Of a stretch of 7,822 nucleotides of DNA, positions 1 to 6,985 are shown in pieces. A model generated the notes under the pieces. The model was not told the origin of the DNA, searched no databases, and saw only the letters and a program-made list of their open reading frames with translations. A program made the translations under genes and the position numbers. Each line of letters starts with the position of its first letter. Within the stretch, counting starts at the first letter, position 1. The DNA is from Phenylobacterium sp. Its GTDB lineage: Bacteria > Pseudomonadota > Alphaproteobacteria > Caulobacterales > Caulobacteraceae. The stretch covers positions 1-7,822 of the forward strand of contig JAHUZY010000183.1 of the NCBI GenBank assembly GCA_019264505.1, given 5' to 3'.

Positions 1-192
1 GTCCACATGCAGGACGAAAAGCCGCCGTCCCCGCGCGGCGCTCCAGGCATGGGCGGCCAGCAGCAGGGCCAGACTGTCGCCGCCGCCGGAATAGGCGACG
101 GCCACGGGCGCCGCCGAGGTGTGGCTCAGATGCGCGTCGAACAGGTCGGTGGCGAAAGCGCCCGACCGCTCAAGGGCTGATTTCAGCCGCAC
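1..192 (-). CDS. tilS: tRNA(Ile)-lysidine synthetase TilS, N-terminal part (runs off the left edge)
   Basis: TilS attaches lysine to C34 of the CAU-anticodon tRNA-Ile in an ATP-dependent cytoplasmic reaction, so that the tRNA reads AUA rather than AUG. The first 64 codons are present. They contain the PP-loop ATP-pyrophosphatase signature AVAYSGGGDS (residues 31-40) and then LFVLHVD at the window edge, which is the beginning of the usual HVDHGLR strand. No in-frame ATG lies near. The GTG at 190-192 lies inside the end of cpoB (10-nt overlap, cGGTGCGGCTGA), fits the normal distance of about 35 residues to the PP-loop, and suggests translational coupling to cpoB. The Shine-Dalgarno is weak. The product call is secure from the PP-loop and from the known cpoB-tilS neighbourhood in alphaproteobacteria. 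The exact start is less sure. Confidence 0.88.
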   Translation of the reverse strand, partial: MRLKSALERSGAFATDLFDAHLSHTSAAPVAVAYSGGGDSLALLLAAHAWSAARGRRLFVLHVD

Positions 193-1061
193 CGGGCCTG
201 GGTGCGCGCCGCCGCCGCCCGCGACTGGATGGACGGCGCCGCCGACGGGTAGCGCCGCGACAGCTCGGCCAGGGTCTGACAGGCCTCGGGGCTGCGGCCC
301 AGGGCGATCAGGGAGCGCGACAGCTCCAGCACCCCGTCGGGCGCCCAGGCCGTCGTGGGCCAGCCACGGATGGCGGCGATAAAGGCGCTGGCGGCTTCAG
401 CATCGGCGCCGCGGACCACCAGGGTCTTGCCCAGCCAGTAGTTGGCCTCAGGCGCCAGGCTGGCGTTTCCATGGGTGGCGACGAAGGCCTCGAAGGCGGA
501 CTCCGCCCCATCGTAGTCGCCGCTGAGCATCAGGCCGCGGGCGCGGTCGAAATCGGCCTGGGGCGAGCCCCCGCCGCCGGCGCTGGGGGGCGGCCCGGAG
601 AAGCTGGATGTCGCGCTCCCGCTGCCCGCGCCGGCTGGCGGAACGCCGGTGAACACTTCCAGGGCGGCGATCTTCTGGTTCATGGCGGCCAGCTGGCTTT
701 CCAGGGCGCTCGCCTTGTCCCGGCTCTGACGGAGTTCGAAATTGGTGGTCTCGATCTGGCCGTTCAGGCGGGTGATGACACTCTCCAGGTCGGTGAGCCG
801 ACGGTTCAGCTCTTCGATCCGGTAGTCGGTCTCGGCCGGCTGGACGACCACCGGCCGGCCGGTGTCACGGCCCTGGAAGACGATGGCCCGCAGCTCGCGC
901 ACCACCTTCTCCATCCGCTCCACACGCCGGGCGTCGCGGATGTCCAGGGGATCCTCCATGGAGGTCTGGGCCAGGGCGAGCGTCGGCGCTGTCACGGGGC
1001 CGATCAGGCTGAGGGACAGGACCAGGGCGGCGGGCAGGGCGATACGTCGGCGAGAGGTCAT
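183..1061 (-). CDS. cpoB: Tol-Pal associated periplasmic coiled-coil/TPR protein CpoB (YbgF)
   Basis: A 292-residue secreted protein. In E. coli, CpoB binds TolA and coordinates outer-membrane constriction with septal peptidoglycan synthesis. Residues 1-31 form a signal peptide (RRR n-region, hydrophobic core, ALA-Q cut). Heptad-like coiled coil covers about 45-62 and 79-136, which in the family gives trimers. A Gly/Pro/Ser-rich linker spans about 138-168. TPR-type helices run 170-285, seen in FDRARGLMLSGDYDGAESAF and YWLGKTLVVRGADAEAASAF. I chose the ATG at 1061 because it places the signal peptide at the N-terminus. The frame is open up to 1181, but that extension would begin inside a terminator hairpin. 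No good Shine-Dalgarno precedes 1061; an ATG at 1115 adding 18 residues is a poorer alternative. The gene sits last after pal, separated by 159 nt, and its end overlaps tilS. Confidence 0.9.
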   Translation of the reverse strand: MTSRRRIALPAALVLSLSLIGPVTAPTLALAQTSMEDPLDIRDARRVERMEKVVRELRAIVFQGRDTGRPVVVQPAETDYRIEELNRRLTDLESVITRLNGQIETTNFELRQSRDKASALESQLAAMNQKIAALEVFTGVPPAGAGSGSATSSFSGPPPSAGGGGSPQADFDRARGLMLSGDYDGAESAFEAFVATHGNASLAPEANYWLGKTLVVRGADAEAASAFIAAIRGWPTTAWAPDGVLELSRSLIALGRSPEACQTLAELSRRYPSAAPSIQSRAAAARTQARCG

Positions 1062-1160
1062 GGTCAGATCATCTATGGGGCCGAAGGGCCGAAATTGCGG
1101 CGTCGCTGGCACCATGGGCTCGAGCGGCCCCGGCGCCAATGGGCGACGCCTCCCGGACAC

Positions 1161-1194
1161 AAAGCAAAGAGGGGACCCCACCGGGATCCCCTCT
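1161..1194 (-). terminator. Hairpin plus T-rich tract between pal and cpoB
   Basis: On the minus strand an 8-bp arm AGAGGGGA pairs with TCCCCTCT (plus-strand 1187-1194 with 1168-1175). It continues inward after one bulged base with 3 more G:C pairs (1183-1185 with 1176-1178) around a 4-nt loop. The transcript then reads TTGCTTT. This looks like a Rho-independent terminator about 26 nt past the pal stop. The opposite strand has no U-tract after the stem, so it points leftward only. Because cpoB and tilS follow in the same direction, it may act as a partial attenuator rather than a full stop. Confidence 0.75.
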
Positions 1195-1220
1195 CACTAC
1201 CTTACGTGTGGTCGCAGCGC

Positions 1221-1769
1221 TTAGCGCGCGCCGGAGGTGATCGCGGTGTGGGCGTTCCGGTTACGCTGGTAGGCGTCTTCCGAGGTGCCCGGATCGATCG
1301 GACGTTCCTTGCCATAGGAGACGGTGGTGATCCGGCTCGACGAGACGCCCCGCGACACCAGGAAGTCACGCACGGCGTTGGCGCGGCGGGCGCCGAGCGC
1401 CAGGTTGTACTCGCGGGTGCCGCGTTCGTCGGCATTGCCTTCCAGGCGGATCATCACCGACGGATAGCGGTTCAGCCAGGCGGCCTGGGCTTCGAGAACC
1501 GGGGCGGCGTCCGAGCGGACCGAGTAGGAGTCGAAGTCGAAATAGACCCGATCGCCAACATTGATCACGAAGTCCTGCTGGGTGCCGGGCAGCGGGCCCT
1601 GGCTCACCGGCGGCGGCGGGGTCGAGGGCTGAGTCGCCGGGGGCGGCGCGGGCGGGGTCGGCGGCATGGTGTCGGGCTTGGGCCGCGAGGCGCAGGCGGT
1701 GACGGAGGCCGCAGCCAGGGCGATGACCGCGAACTGAGCGGCGCGCTTGGTAAGGGTGATGGTGGTCAT
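1221..1769 (-). CDS. pal: Peptidoglycan-associated outer-membrane lipoprotein Pal
   Basis: Pal anchors the outer membrane to peptidoglycan and is the outer partner of the Tol machine, exchanging between TolB and the cell wall at the division site. The 182-residue product has a lipoprotein signal with lipobox VTAC, so the lipidated cysteine is Cys26. The next residue is Ala, not Asp, which suits outer-membrane sorting by the E. coli rule. A Pro-rich tether runs about 35-58. The OmpA-like peptidoglycan-binding domain follows (about 67-178), with YFDFDS at 76-81 and GNADERGTREYN at 111-122, where Asp114 and Arg128/129 are likely diaminopimelate contacts. The usual NRRVE-type ending reads NRNAHTAI here. 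AAGGA lies 11 nt before the ATG. It follows tolB after 134 nt and is followed by a terminator-like hairpin, so it may be transcribed separately. Confidence 0.96.
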   Translation of the reverse strand: MTTITLTKRAAQFAVIALAAASVTACASRPKPDTMPPTPPAPPPATQPSTPPPPVSQGPLPGTQQDFVINVGDRVYFDFDSYSVRSDAAPVLEAQAAWLNRYPSVMIRLEGNADERGTREYNLALGARRANAVRDFLVSRGVSSSRITTVSYGKERPIDPGTSEDAYQRNRNAHTAITSGAR

Positions 1770-1804
1770 TTCGAGGTCATTCCTTGTTATACGTTTCTTA
1801 CGGG

Positions 1805-1821
1805 CGGCGCGCCGAGCGCCG
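1805..1821. other. Inverted repeat in the pal leader
   Basis: CGGCGC (1805-1810) and GCGCCG (1816-1821) form a perfect 6-bp G:C stem with a 5-nt loop. It lies 36 nt upstream of the pal ATG and downstream of the candidate promoter. No U-tract follows on the minus strand, so it does not look like a terminator for tolB. It could be a stabilising or translation-affecting stem in the pal leader RNA, or chance in a G+C-rich genome. Confidence 0.35.
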
Positions 1822-1845
1822 AAAACAATGGATCTGCGCCCTGGC

Positions 1846-1874
1846 TTTATGACGACTCTGAACTAGGCCAACAA
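1846..1874 (-). promoter_or_regulatory. Weak sigma-70-like promoter candidate upstream of pal, with a GANTC site in the spacer
   Basis: On the minus strand TTGTTG (1869-1874) and CATAAA (1846-1851) are spaced by exactly 17 nt in the tolB-pal gap. The matches to TTGACA and TATAAT are only 3/6 and 4/6. The spacer contains GAGTC (1854-1858), a CcrM-type GANTC motif and the only one of eight in the window that lies between genes. The region is also poorer in G+C than the coding DNA. A separate pal promoter would fit the 134-nt gap, but the match is weak. Confidence 0.25.
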
Positions 1875-1903
1875 TACTAATCGCCTGCTCCTACATTCAC
1901 TTA

Positions 1904-3202
1904 TCAGTTGAGTAGCGGGGACCATGCCGGATCCGAACCCGACTGCGGGTAGGGGGCCGGGCGAACGATGCGTCCCGTCACATCAACCGTCCACAAACGC
2001 GAAGCGCCGCCAGGCGTTTCACGGGAGAACATCAAAACTCTGCCATTGGGCGCCCAGGTCGGCCCCTCATCGAGGTAGCTGGTGGTCAGAAGGCGCTCTC
2101 CAGATCCATCCGGACGCATGACGCCGATGTGGAACTGGCCGCCGGCCTGCTTGGTGAAGGCGATGAACTCTCCGGTAGGACTCCAGACCGGGGTCATGTA
2201 CCGCCCGGACCCGAAGGAAATGCGACGGGCGCCGGAGCCGTCGGCGTTCATCACATAGAGCTGAGGGCTGCCGCCCCGGTCGGAATTGAAGGTGATCTGG
2301 CTTCCGTCCGGCGAAAAGGACGGCGAGGTGTCGATGGACGGGTCGCTGGTCAGCCGGCTCGAGGAGCGGCTGCGCAGGTCCATCACATGGACATCGGTAT
2401 TGCCGCCCCGCTCCACGGAGAAGGCCACCTTGCCCCCGTCGTGGGAGAAGCGCGGGGCGAAGACCATGCCGTTGAACGAGCCCAGGCTCTCCCGACGGCC
2501 GGTCTCCAGATTGAACAGATAGATCGACGACCCCTCCGGCCGCAGGGCCATATAGGTGATCTCCTGGCTCGTGGAGGAGAAGCGGGGGGTCATCACGATG
2601 TAGGAGCCGTCGGTGAGATAGCTCGGATTGGCCCCGTCCTGGTCCATGATGGCTAGGCGCTTGATCCGGTCGATCCGCCCGCCGCTCTCGGCCACGAACA
2701 CCACCCGGGTGTCGAAATAGCCCTTCTCACCGGTCAGCCGCTCATAGACGGCGTCGGAAATCTTGTGCGCCACACGCCGCCAGTTCTCCGAGGTGGAGGT
2801 GAACTGCATGCCCAAGAGTTGCTGCTCGGCGAAGACGTCCCACAGGCGGAAATTGACGGTCAGCCGGCCGGTGGCGTCCACCGTCACCTCGCCATTGACC
2901 AGGCCCTGGGCGTTGATCGTCTTCCAGTCGGCGAACCGCGGCTGGTAGCGGATGTCCAGGTCCCGTTCGATGAAGGCGGCCGGATCGATAGGGCGAAACA
3001 GGCCCGAACGCTCCAGATTGCTGGTGATGACTTGGGCGATCTCCGCGCCGCGCTCGCCGCGGAAGCCGGGCACGGCCACGGGCAGGGGCTGAATGTCCCC
3101 GCGGTTGACGTCCACCTCGATCTGGGCGCGGGCGGGGCTTGTGAGGGCGCCGGCCGACAGCAGGGCTGCTGTCAGGGCGACGAACAGGGTCCGCAGTCGC
3201 AT
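1904..3202 (-). CDS. tolB: Tol-Pal periplasmic beta-propeller protein TolB
   Basis: TolB is the periplasmic protein that binds Pal and is pulled off it by TolA. The product is 432 residues, the family's normal size. Residues 1-26 are a Sec signal peptide ending PARA, giving a mature start QIEVDVNRG that corresponds to the N-terminal TolB box contacting Pal or TolA. The TolB_N domain covers about 28-165, including the [11 protein letters not shown] segment. The C-terminal propeller (about 180-430) shows repeated WD40-like blades with the signature pattern [10 protein letters not shown] (253-262), [15 protein letters not shown] (297-311), [21 protein letters not shown] (341-350) and [10 protein letters not shown] (384-393). 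The ATG is 14 nt after the tolA stop. GAGGAG overlaps that stop and sits 10 nt before the ATG, so co-translation with tolA is likely. Confidence 0.97.
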   Translation of the reverse strand: MRLRTLFVALTAALLSAGALTSPARAQIEVDVNRGDIQPLPVAVPGFRGERGAEIAQVITSNLERSGLFRPIDPAAFIERDLDIRYQPRFADWKTINAQGLVNGEVTVDATGRLTVNFRLWDVFAEQQLLGMQFTSTSENWRRVAHKISDAVYERLTGEKGYFDTRVVFVAESGGRIDRIKRLAIMDQDGANPSYLTDGSYIVMTPRFSSTSQEITYMALRPEGSSIYLFNLETGRRESLGSFNGMVFAPRFSHDGGKVAFSVERGGNTDVHVMDLRSRSSSRLTSDPSIDTSPSFSPDGSQITFNSDRGGSPQLYVMNADGSGARRISFGSGRYMTPVWSPTGEFIAFTKQAGGQFHIGVMRPDGSGERLLTTSYLDEGPTWAPNGRVLMFSRETPGGASRLWTVDVTGRIVRPAPYPQSGSDPAWSPLLN

Positions 3203-3216
3203 GGGCTATTTGCTCC

Positions 3217-4083
3217 TCAGTTGTCGGCGCACGCCTGGGCGGCGTTGAAGCTCACGGCGATCTGATCGCCATAGAACTCCCGGGGAAGGGTGGTGAAGGG
3301 GGCGGCGCTGTAAACCGCGCGAATGGCTCGCTCGGCCGCCGCCCGGGTGACGGGGTCGGATGAATTTTCCTGGCCGCCGGCCCGGACATCGCCGACCACA
3401 CGGCCGTCGCTGCCCAGGCGGAAGGTGACGCGGACCCGGACGTTGCGGGCGGCTTCCACCTCGCAGTTCGGGTTCCACCGGCGCTGCAACTCCTCGGACA
3501 GGCCCGACATGGCTGCGCCCGTTATGCCGCTGCCGCTGGTCGAGCGCGGCTGGGTCGCGGTTTCGGGCCGCGCCGCGCCGCGGGCTGCAGACGAACTCTG
3601 CGAGCCCTTGAGGCTGGAGGCCAGGGCGTCGAGATCGAGGGCGTCCGACTTCTTCGCCGGCGCGGCTGCTGCCGGCTTTGGGGCGGGCGCCTTGGGCGCG
3701 GGAGCCGGTTTGGGCGCCGGGGCGGGTTTCGGCGTGGGCGCCGGCTTGGGCGTCGGGGTCGGGGCCGGCTTCGGGGCCGGGGCCTTCGGCGCCGGCGGCG
3801 TGGGCGTCGGCTGGGGGGCAGGCTGAGGCTCAGGCGCAGCGACCGGAGCCTCCAGGGGGGCGTCGGGCTCGGGCGTCTCGGTCTGAGCGGTCTGGTCCTC
3901 TGGCCCCTGGACGGCGGGGCGGGGATTGGCGGGGATCGAGCTCACGATGTTGATCGGAACGACCGACCCGATCTTCAGTTCACGCTCCCACGGCCAGGGG
4001 ATCAGCGCCGCGCCCAGCACCACGGCGTGCAGGATGCCTGAGAGCAGGAGGGCTGTGCCCAGGTCAGACCGCTCGCCGCGCAT
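3217..4083 (-). CDS. tolA: Inner-membrane-anchored envelope-spanning protein TolA
   Basis: TolA carries force from the TolQR motor across the periplasm to TolB-Pal. The 288-residue product has a short cytoplasmic N-terminus and one membrane helix (about 10-30) with the Ser-x3-His pair (Ser15, His19) that TolA/TonB proteins use to couple to TolQ/ExbB. An acidic and Pro-rich stretch (about 52-97) leads into a PKPAP-type repeat (97-140). The C-terminal TolA/TonB-like domain is about 193-288, with GLSEELQRRWNP, VRVTFRLGSDGRVVG and AAERAIRAV. E. coli TolA is about 421 residues with a long alpha-helical middle; here that is replaced by a shorter Pro-rich arm. Cys207 and Cys285 in the last domain could form a disulfide (inference). 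GAGGA overlaps the tolR stop, 9 nt before this ATG. Confidence 0.94.
   Translation of the reverse strand: MRGERSDLGTALLLSGILHAVVLGAALIPWPWERELKIGSVVPINIVSSIPANPRPAVQGPEDQTAQTETPEPDAPLEAPVAAPEPQPAPQPTPTPPAPKAPAPKPAPTPTPKPAPTPKPAPAPKPAPAPKAPAPKPAAAAPAKKSDALDLDALASSLKGSQSSSAARGAARPETATQPRSTSGSGITGAAMSGLSEELQRRWNPNCEVEAARNVRVRVTFRLGSDGRVVGDVRAGGQENSSDPVTRAAAERAIRAVYSAAPFTTLPREFYGDQIAVSFNAAQACADN
3664..3795 (-). repeat. Tandem Pro-Lys-Ala coding repeat in the TolA linker
   Basis: Codons 97-140 of tolA encode imperfect copies of a PKPAPxP/PKAPAP unit. On the DNA this is a run of degenerate repeats that looks on the plus strand like variations of GGCGCCGGCTTGGGC. It is a low-complexity stretch within the gene. 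Copy number probably varies between related strains by slippage or recombination, changing the length of the TolA arm (inference). Confidence 0.8.
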
Positions 4084-4092
4084 GGGCCGTCC

Positions 4093-4575
4093 TCAGCGCG
4101 CTGCTTGATCCGCGCCCGAAGAGGGGCCGCCGGTCTCGGTGAGCAGGTTGATGGAGGTGAAGCCGGAACTGGCCAGGGCGGCCATCACCTGGGCGACCAG
4201 GGCGTAGTTGGTCCGCCCATCGGCGCGCACATAGATGGGCCGCTCGGTGGACCCGTCAGCCATGGCGATCAGGCGCGGCGACAGGCTGGCGAACGCCGTC
4301 TCTTCTTCGTCGATGAAGATGCTGCCATCGGCCCGCACCGAGACCGTCAGGGGTTCGGACTGGTCAGGGATGGCGCTGGCCTCGGTCTTGGGCAGCTCCA
4401 GCGGCACGCCTACCGTGAGCAGCGGCGCGGAGATCATGAAGACGATCAGCAGGACCAGCATCACGTCCACCAGGGGCGTGACATTGATCTCCGACAGGGC
4501 GCCGCGCCGGCTGGCGCGCCTGCGCCGCCGTCCGCCGCCGCCAGCCGAATAGGCGTCGTGGGAGGAAAGCGCCAT
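4093..4575 (-). CDS. tolR: Tol-Pal motor protein TolR (ExbD/TolR family)
   Basis: TolR is the single-pass inner-membrane partner of TolQ that uses the proton gradient to energise TolA. The 160-residue product has a cytoplasmic N-terminus with GGGG followed by an Arg-rich run (16-24). Then comes the family signature [20 protein letters not shown] at 28-47, whose Asp37 matches the proton-carrying Asp of TolR/ExbD. The membrane helix is about 33-55. The periplasmic domain covers about 60-148, with [16 protein letters not shown] and [10 protein letters not shown] segments. The ATG follows the tolQ stop by 4 nt, so it depends on tolQ translation or on a site within tolQ. TolR rather than ExbD is assigned from the tolQ-R-A-B order. 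Confidence 0.96.
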   Translation of the reverse strand: MALSSHDAYSAGGGGRRRRRASRRGALSEINVTPLVDVMLVLLIVFMISAPLLTVGVPLELPKTEASAIPDQSEPLTVSVRADGSIFIDEEETAFASLSPRLIAMADGSTERPIYVRADGRTNYALVAQVMAALASSGFTSINLLTETGGPSSGADQAAR

Positions 4576-4579
4576 GGCG

Positions 4580-5290
<711 letters not shown>

Positions 5291-5370
5291 GCGGTGTGGG
5301 CTCCGTTGTCGTTCGGGCGGAGACGCCCAAGGCTGAAGTGAAACGCTGCGGTGGCGAACTTAAGGCGCCG

Positions 5371-5386
5371 GATCGTGACGATCACG
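5371..5386. promoter_or_regulatory. Overlapping palindromes in the ybgC-tolQ gap
   Basis: The 186-nt stretch 5291-5476 holds no gene that I can support. Within it, GATCGTGACGATC (5371-5383) is a perfect 6+6 inverted repeat around one base. CGTGACGATCACG (5374-5386) is an overlapping perfect 5+5 inverted repeat around three bases. The pair lies 81 nt upstream of the tolQ ATG and resembles an operator. I could not place a convincing -35/-10 pair around it, and no U-tract suggests a terminator after ybgC. Confidence 0.4.
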
Positions 5387-5476
5387 CCCGTACCCGCTGC
5401 AGTGGAACAACATTAGGGTTACCGAAGTCTGCGTGGGCCACGAAGACGTTCAACGCGCCGCGATGTCCTTCGGCCT

Positions 5477-5941
5477 TCAGACCTCGGCGTCTGGCGTAAA
5501 ATAGGGCGAGAGCGCCGCAGCCATGCCCGGGGGCGGCTTGCGGGGCCGGCCATCCAGACCGATGCAGGCGGCCATCACTGCGGCCTGGGCGATCAGGGTC
5601 TCGCCCCGGACGATCCTCTGACTGATGAACAGGCGAGGCCCCTTCACCCGGTCATAGGTGGTGCGCACCTGCAGGGCGTCGTCGATGCGGGCGGGGGCTT
5701 TGAAGTCCAGCTCCATCCGCACGATGGTGAAGGCCGTGGGTGTGTCCTGGTCCAGCAGTTCGGCGTGGCGAACGCCGGCCAGCCGCAGGAAGTCGGACCG
5801 TCCGCGCTCGAAATAGCGCAGATAGTTGCCGTGATAGACGACCCCGGTGAAGTCGGTGTCCTCGTAATAGATCCGCACGGGCAGGACATGCTCGCGGCCG
5901 TCGATCCAGCCGGCGGAGGGTTCGCCAGGGGCAGGGGTCAT
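5477..5941 (-). CDS. ybgC: Tol-Pal linked acyl-CoA thioesterase YbgC (4HBT hot-dog fold)
   Basis: YbgC hydrolyses acyl-CoA thioesters in the cytoplasm and in E. coli has been linked to phospholipid synthesis proteins. Its link to the Tol machine is mainly genomic. The 154-residue product shows the family active-site block YYEDTDFTGVVYHGNYLRYF (25-44), where Asp30 matches the catalytic Asp and His37 lies in the conserved VYH. The central hot-dog helix follows (FERGRSDFLRLAG). Strands MELDFKAPARIDDALQV and LFISQRIVRGETLIAQAAV follow in the usual order. The ATG is 12 nt after the ruvB stop with a strong GGAGG (plus-strand 5948-5952) 6 nt upstream. It therefore belongs with the ruv genes by spacing, although functionally it goes with tol. 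Confidence 0.95.
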   Translation of the reverse strand: MTPAPGEPSAGWIDGREHVLPVRIYYEDTDFTGVVYHGNYLRYFERGRSDFLRLAGVRHAELLDQDTPTAFTIVRMELDFKAPARIDDALQVRTTYDRVKGPRLFISQRIVRGETLIAQAAVMAACIGLDGRPRKPPPGMAAALSPYFTPDAEV

Positions 5942-5953
5942 GAGGGGCCTCCG

Positions 5954-6985
5954 CTACTCGTCGAACAGGGTGGGCTGGCCAGCCCCAGGCGGCTGGGGCG
6001 GCGGGGTCAGGCCAAGATGGCCGTAGGCCTTGGCGCAGGCCACCCGGCCCCGGGGCGTCCGTTGGATGAAGCCCTGTTGCATCAGATAGGGCTCGATGAC
6101 GTCCTCGACCGCGTCCCGGGCCTCGGCGATGGCGTAGGCGATGGTCTCCACCCCGGCAGGTCCGCCGCCATAGTTGTCGATCAGCGCCCGCAGATAGCGG
6201 CGGTCCAGGGAGTCGAGACCCACCTCGTCCACCTCCAGCCGCGCCAGGCCCCGACCGGCCGCGCCTTTGTCGATGGCCGCCGCGCCCTCGGCGGCGGCGA
6301 AGTCGCGGACCCGGCGCAGCAGCCGGCCAGCGACCCTTGGGGTGCCCCGGGCGCGGGCGGCGATCTCAGCGGCGCCATCCCGCGTCAGATTGACCCCCAT
6401 CTTGCCCGCGGCATGTGCCAGCACCTTGATCAGCTCGTCGGCGGTATAGAATTCCAGCCGCACCGGGATGCCGAACCGGTCGCGGAGTGGCGTGGCCAGC
6501 AGGCCCGCCCGGGTGGTGGCGGCCACCAGGGTGAAGGGCGAAAGATCGATGCGGATCGAGCGGGCGGAGGGACCTTCGCCGATGATCAGGTCCAGGACGT
6601 GATCCTCCATGGCGGGATAGAGGATCTCCTCCACATTGGCCGCCAGGCGGTGGATTTCGTCGATGAACAGGACGTCGCCGGCCTCCAGATTGGTCAGGAT
6701 GGCGGCGAGATCCCCGGCCTTGGCCAGGACTGGGCCGGAGGTGGCGCGGAAATTGACCCCCATCTCCCGGGCGATGATCTGGGCGAGCGTCGTCTTGCCG
6801 AGCCCCGGCGGCCCAAACAGCAGGACATGATCCAGCGTGTCGCCCCGGTCCCGGGCGGCCTGAATGAAGACCCGCAGATTGGCCTTGGACTGCTCCTGGC
6901 CGACGAATTCGGCGAGGGTCTGGGGGCGGTAGGCGCGGTCGGTCCCCTCGGTCGGCGCGGCCTCGCCGCTGACCAGCCGGCTCAC
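5954..6985 (-). CDS. ruvB: Holliday junction branch-migration helicase RuvB
   Basis: RuvB is the hexameric AAA+ ATPase that RuvA loads onto Holliday junctions and that pulls DNA to move the branch point. The 343-residue product has [11 protein letters not shown] (20-30), Walker [10 protein letters not shown] (58-66, Lys64) and Walker B LFIDEIH (106-112). Sensor 1 is [11 protein letters not shown] (153-163), an arginine finger lies in LRDRFG (Arg168/Arg170), and sensor 2 is [17 protein letters not shown] (213-229). A winged-helix DNA-binding domain covers about 265-330, with [12 protein letters not shown]. The start is a GTG (6983-6985) overlapping the ruvA TGA as GTGA. AGGAG lies 8 nt before it, so it is translationally coupled to ruvA. 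Confidence 0.98.
   Translation of the reverse strand: MSRLVSGEAAPTEGTDRAYRPQTLAEFVGQEQSKANLRVFIQAARDRGDTLDHVLLFGPPGLGKTTLAQIIAREMGVNFRATSGPVLAKAGDLAAILTNLEAGDVLFIDEIHRLAANVEEILYPAMEDHVLDLIIGEGPSARSIRIDLSPFTLVAATTRAGLLATPLRDRFGIPVRLEFYTADELIKVLAHAAGKMGVNLTRDGAAEIAARARGTPRVAGRLLRRVRDFAAAEGAAAIDKGAAGRGLARLEVDEVGLDSLDRRYLRALIDNYGGGPAGVETIAYAIAEARDAVEDVIEPYLMQQGFIQRTPRGRVACAKAYGHLGLTPPPQPPGAGQPTLFDE

Noticed and set aside
1062..1181. Extending cpoB by 40 codons to an ATG at 1181.
   Set aside because: The start would fall inside the terminator hairpin and bury the signal peptide behind 40 residues. The ATG at 1061 gives a normal secreted protein.
1805..1821. The stem in the tolB-pal gap as a terminator for tolB.
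   Set aside because: No T-run follows on the minus strand after the stem; the next bases are CCCGTAAG.
471..1880. A 469-codon open frame on the plus strand opposite pal and cpoB.
   Set aside because: It is antisense to pal and cpoB and runs through the terminator hairpin and both gaps. Its product resembles no family I know.
3664..3795. The plus-strand repeats here as a possible repeat array or CRISPR.
   Set aside because: The units are short, degenerate, without spacers, and in phase with the Pro-Lys-Ala codons of tolA.
5291..5476. CtrA-type TTAA-N7-TTAA sites or an alphaproteobacterial LexA box GTTC-N7-GTTC in the gap before tolQ.
   Set aside because: I find only a single TTAA and no spaced GTTC pair.
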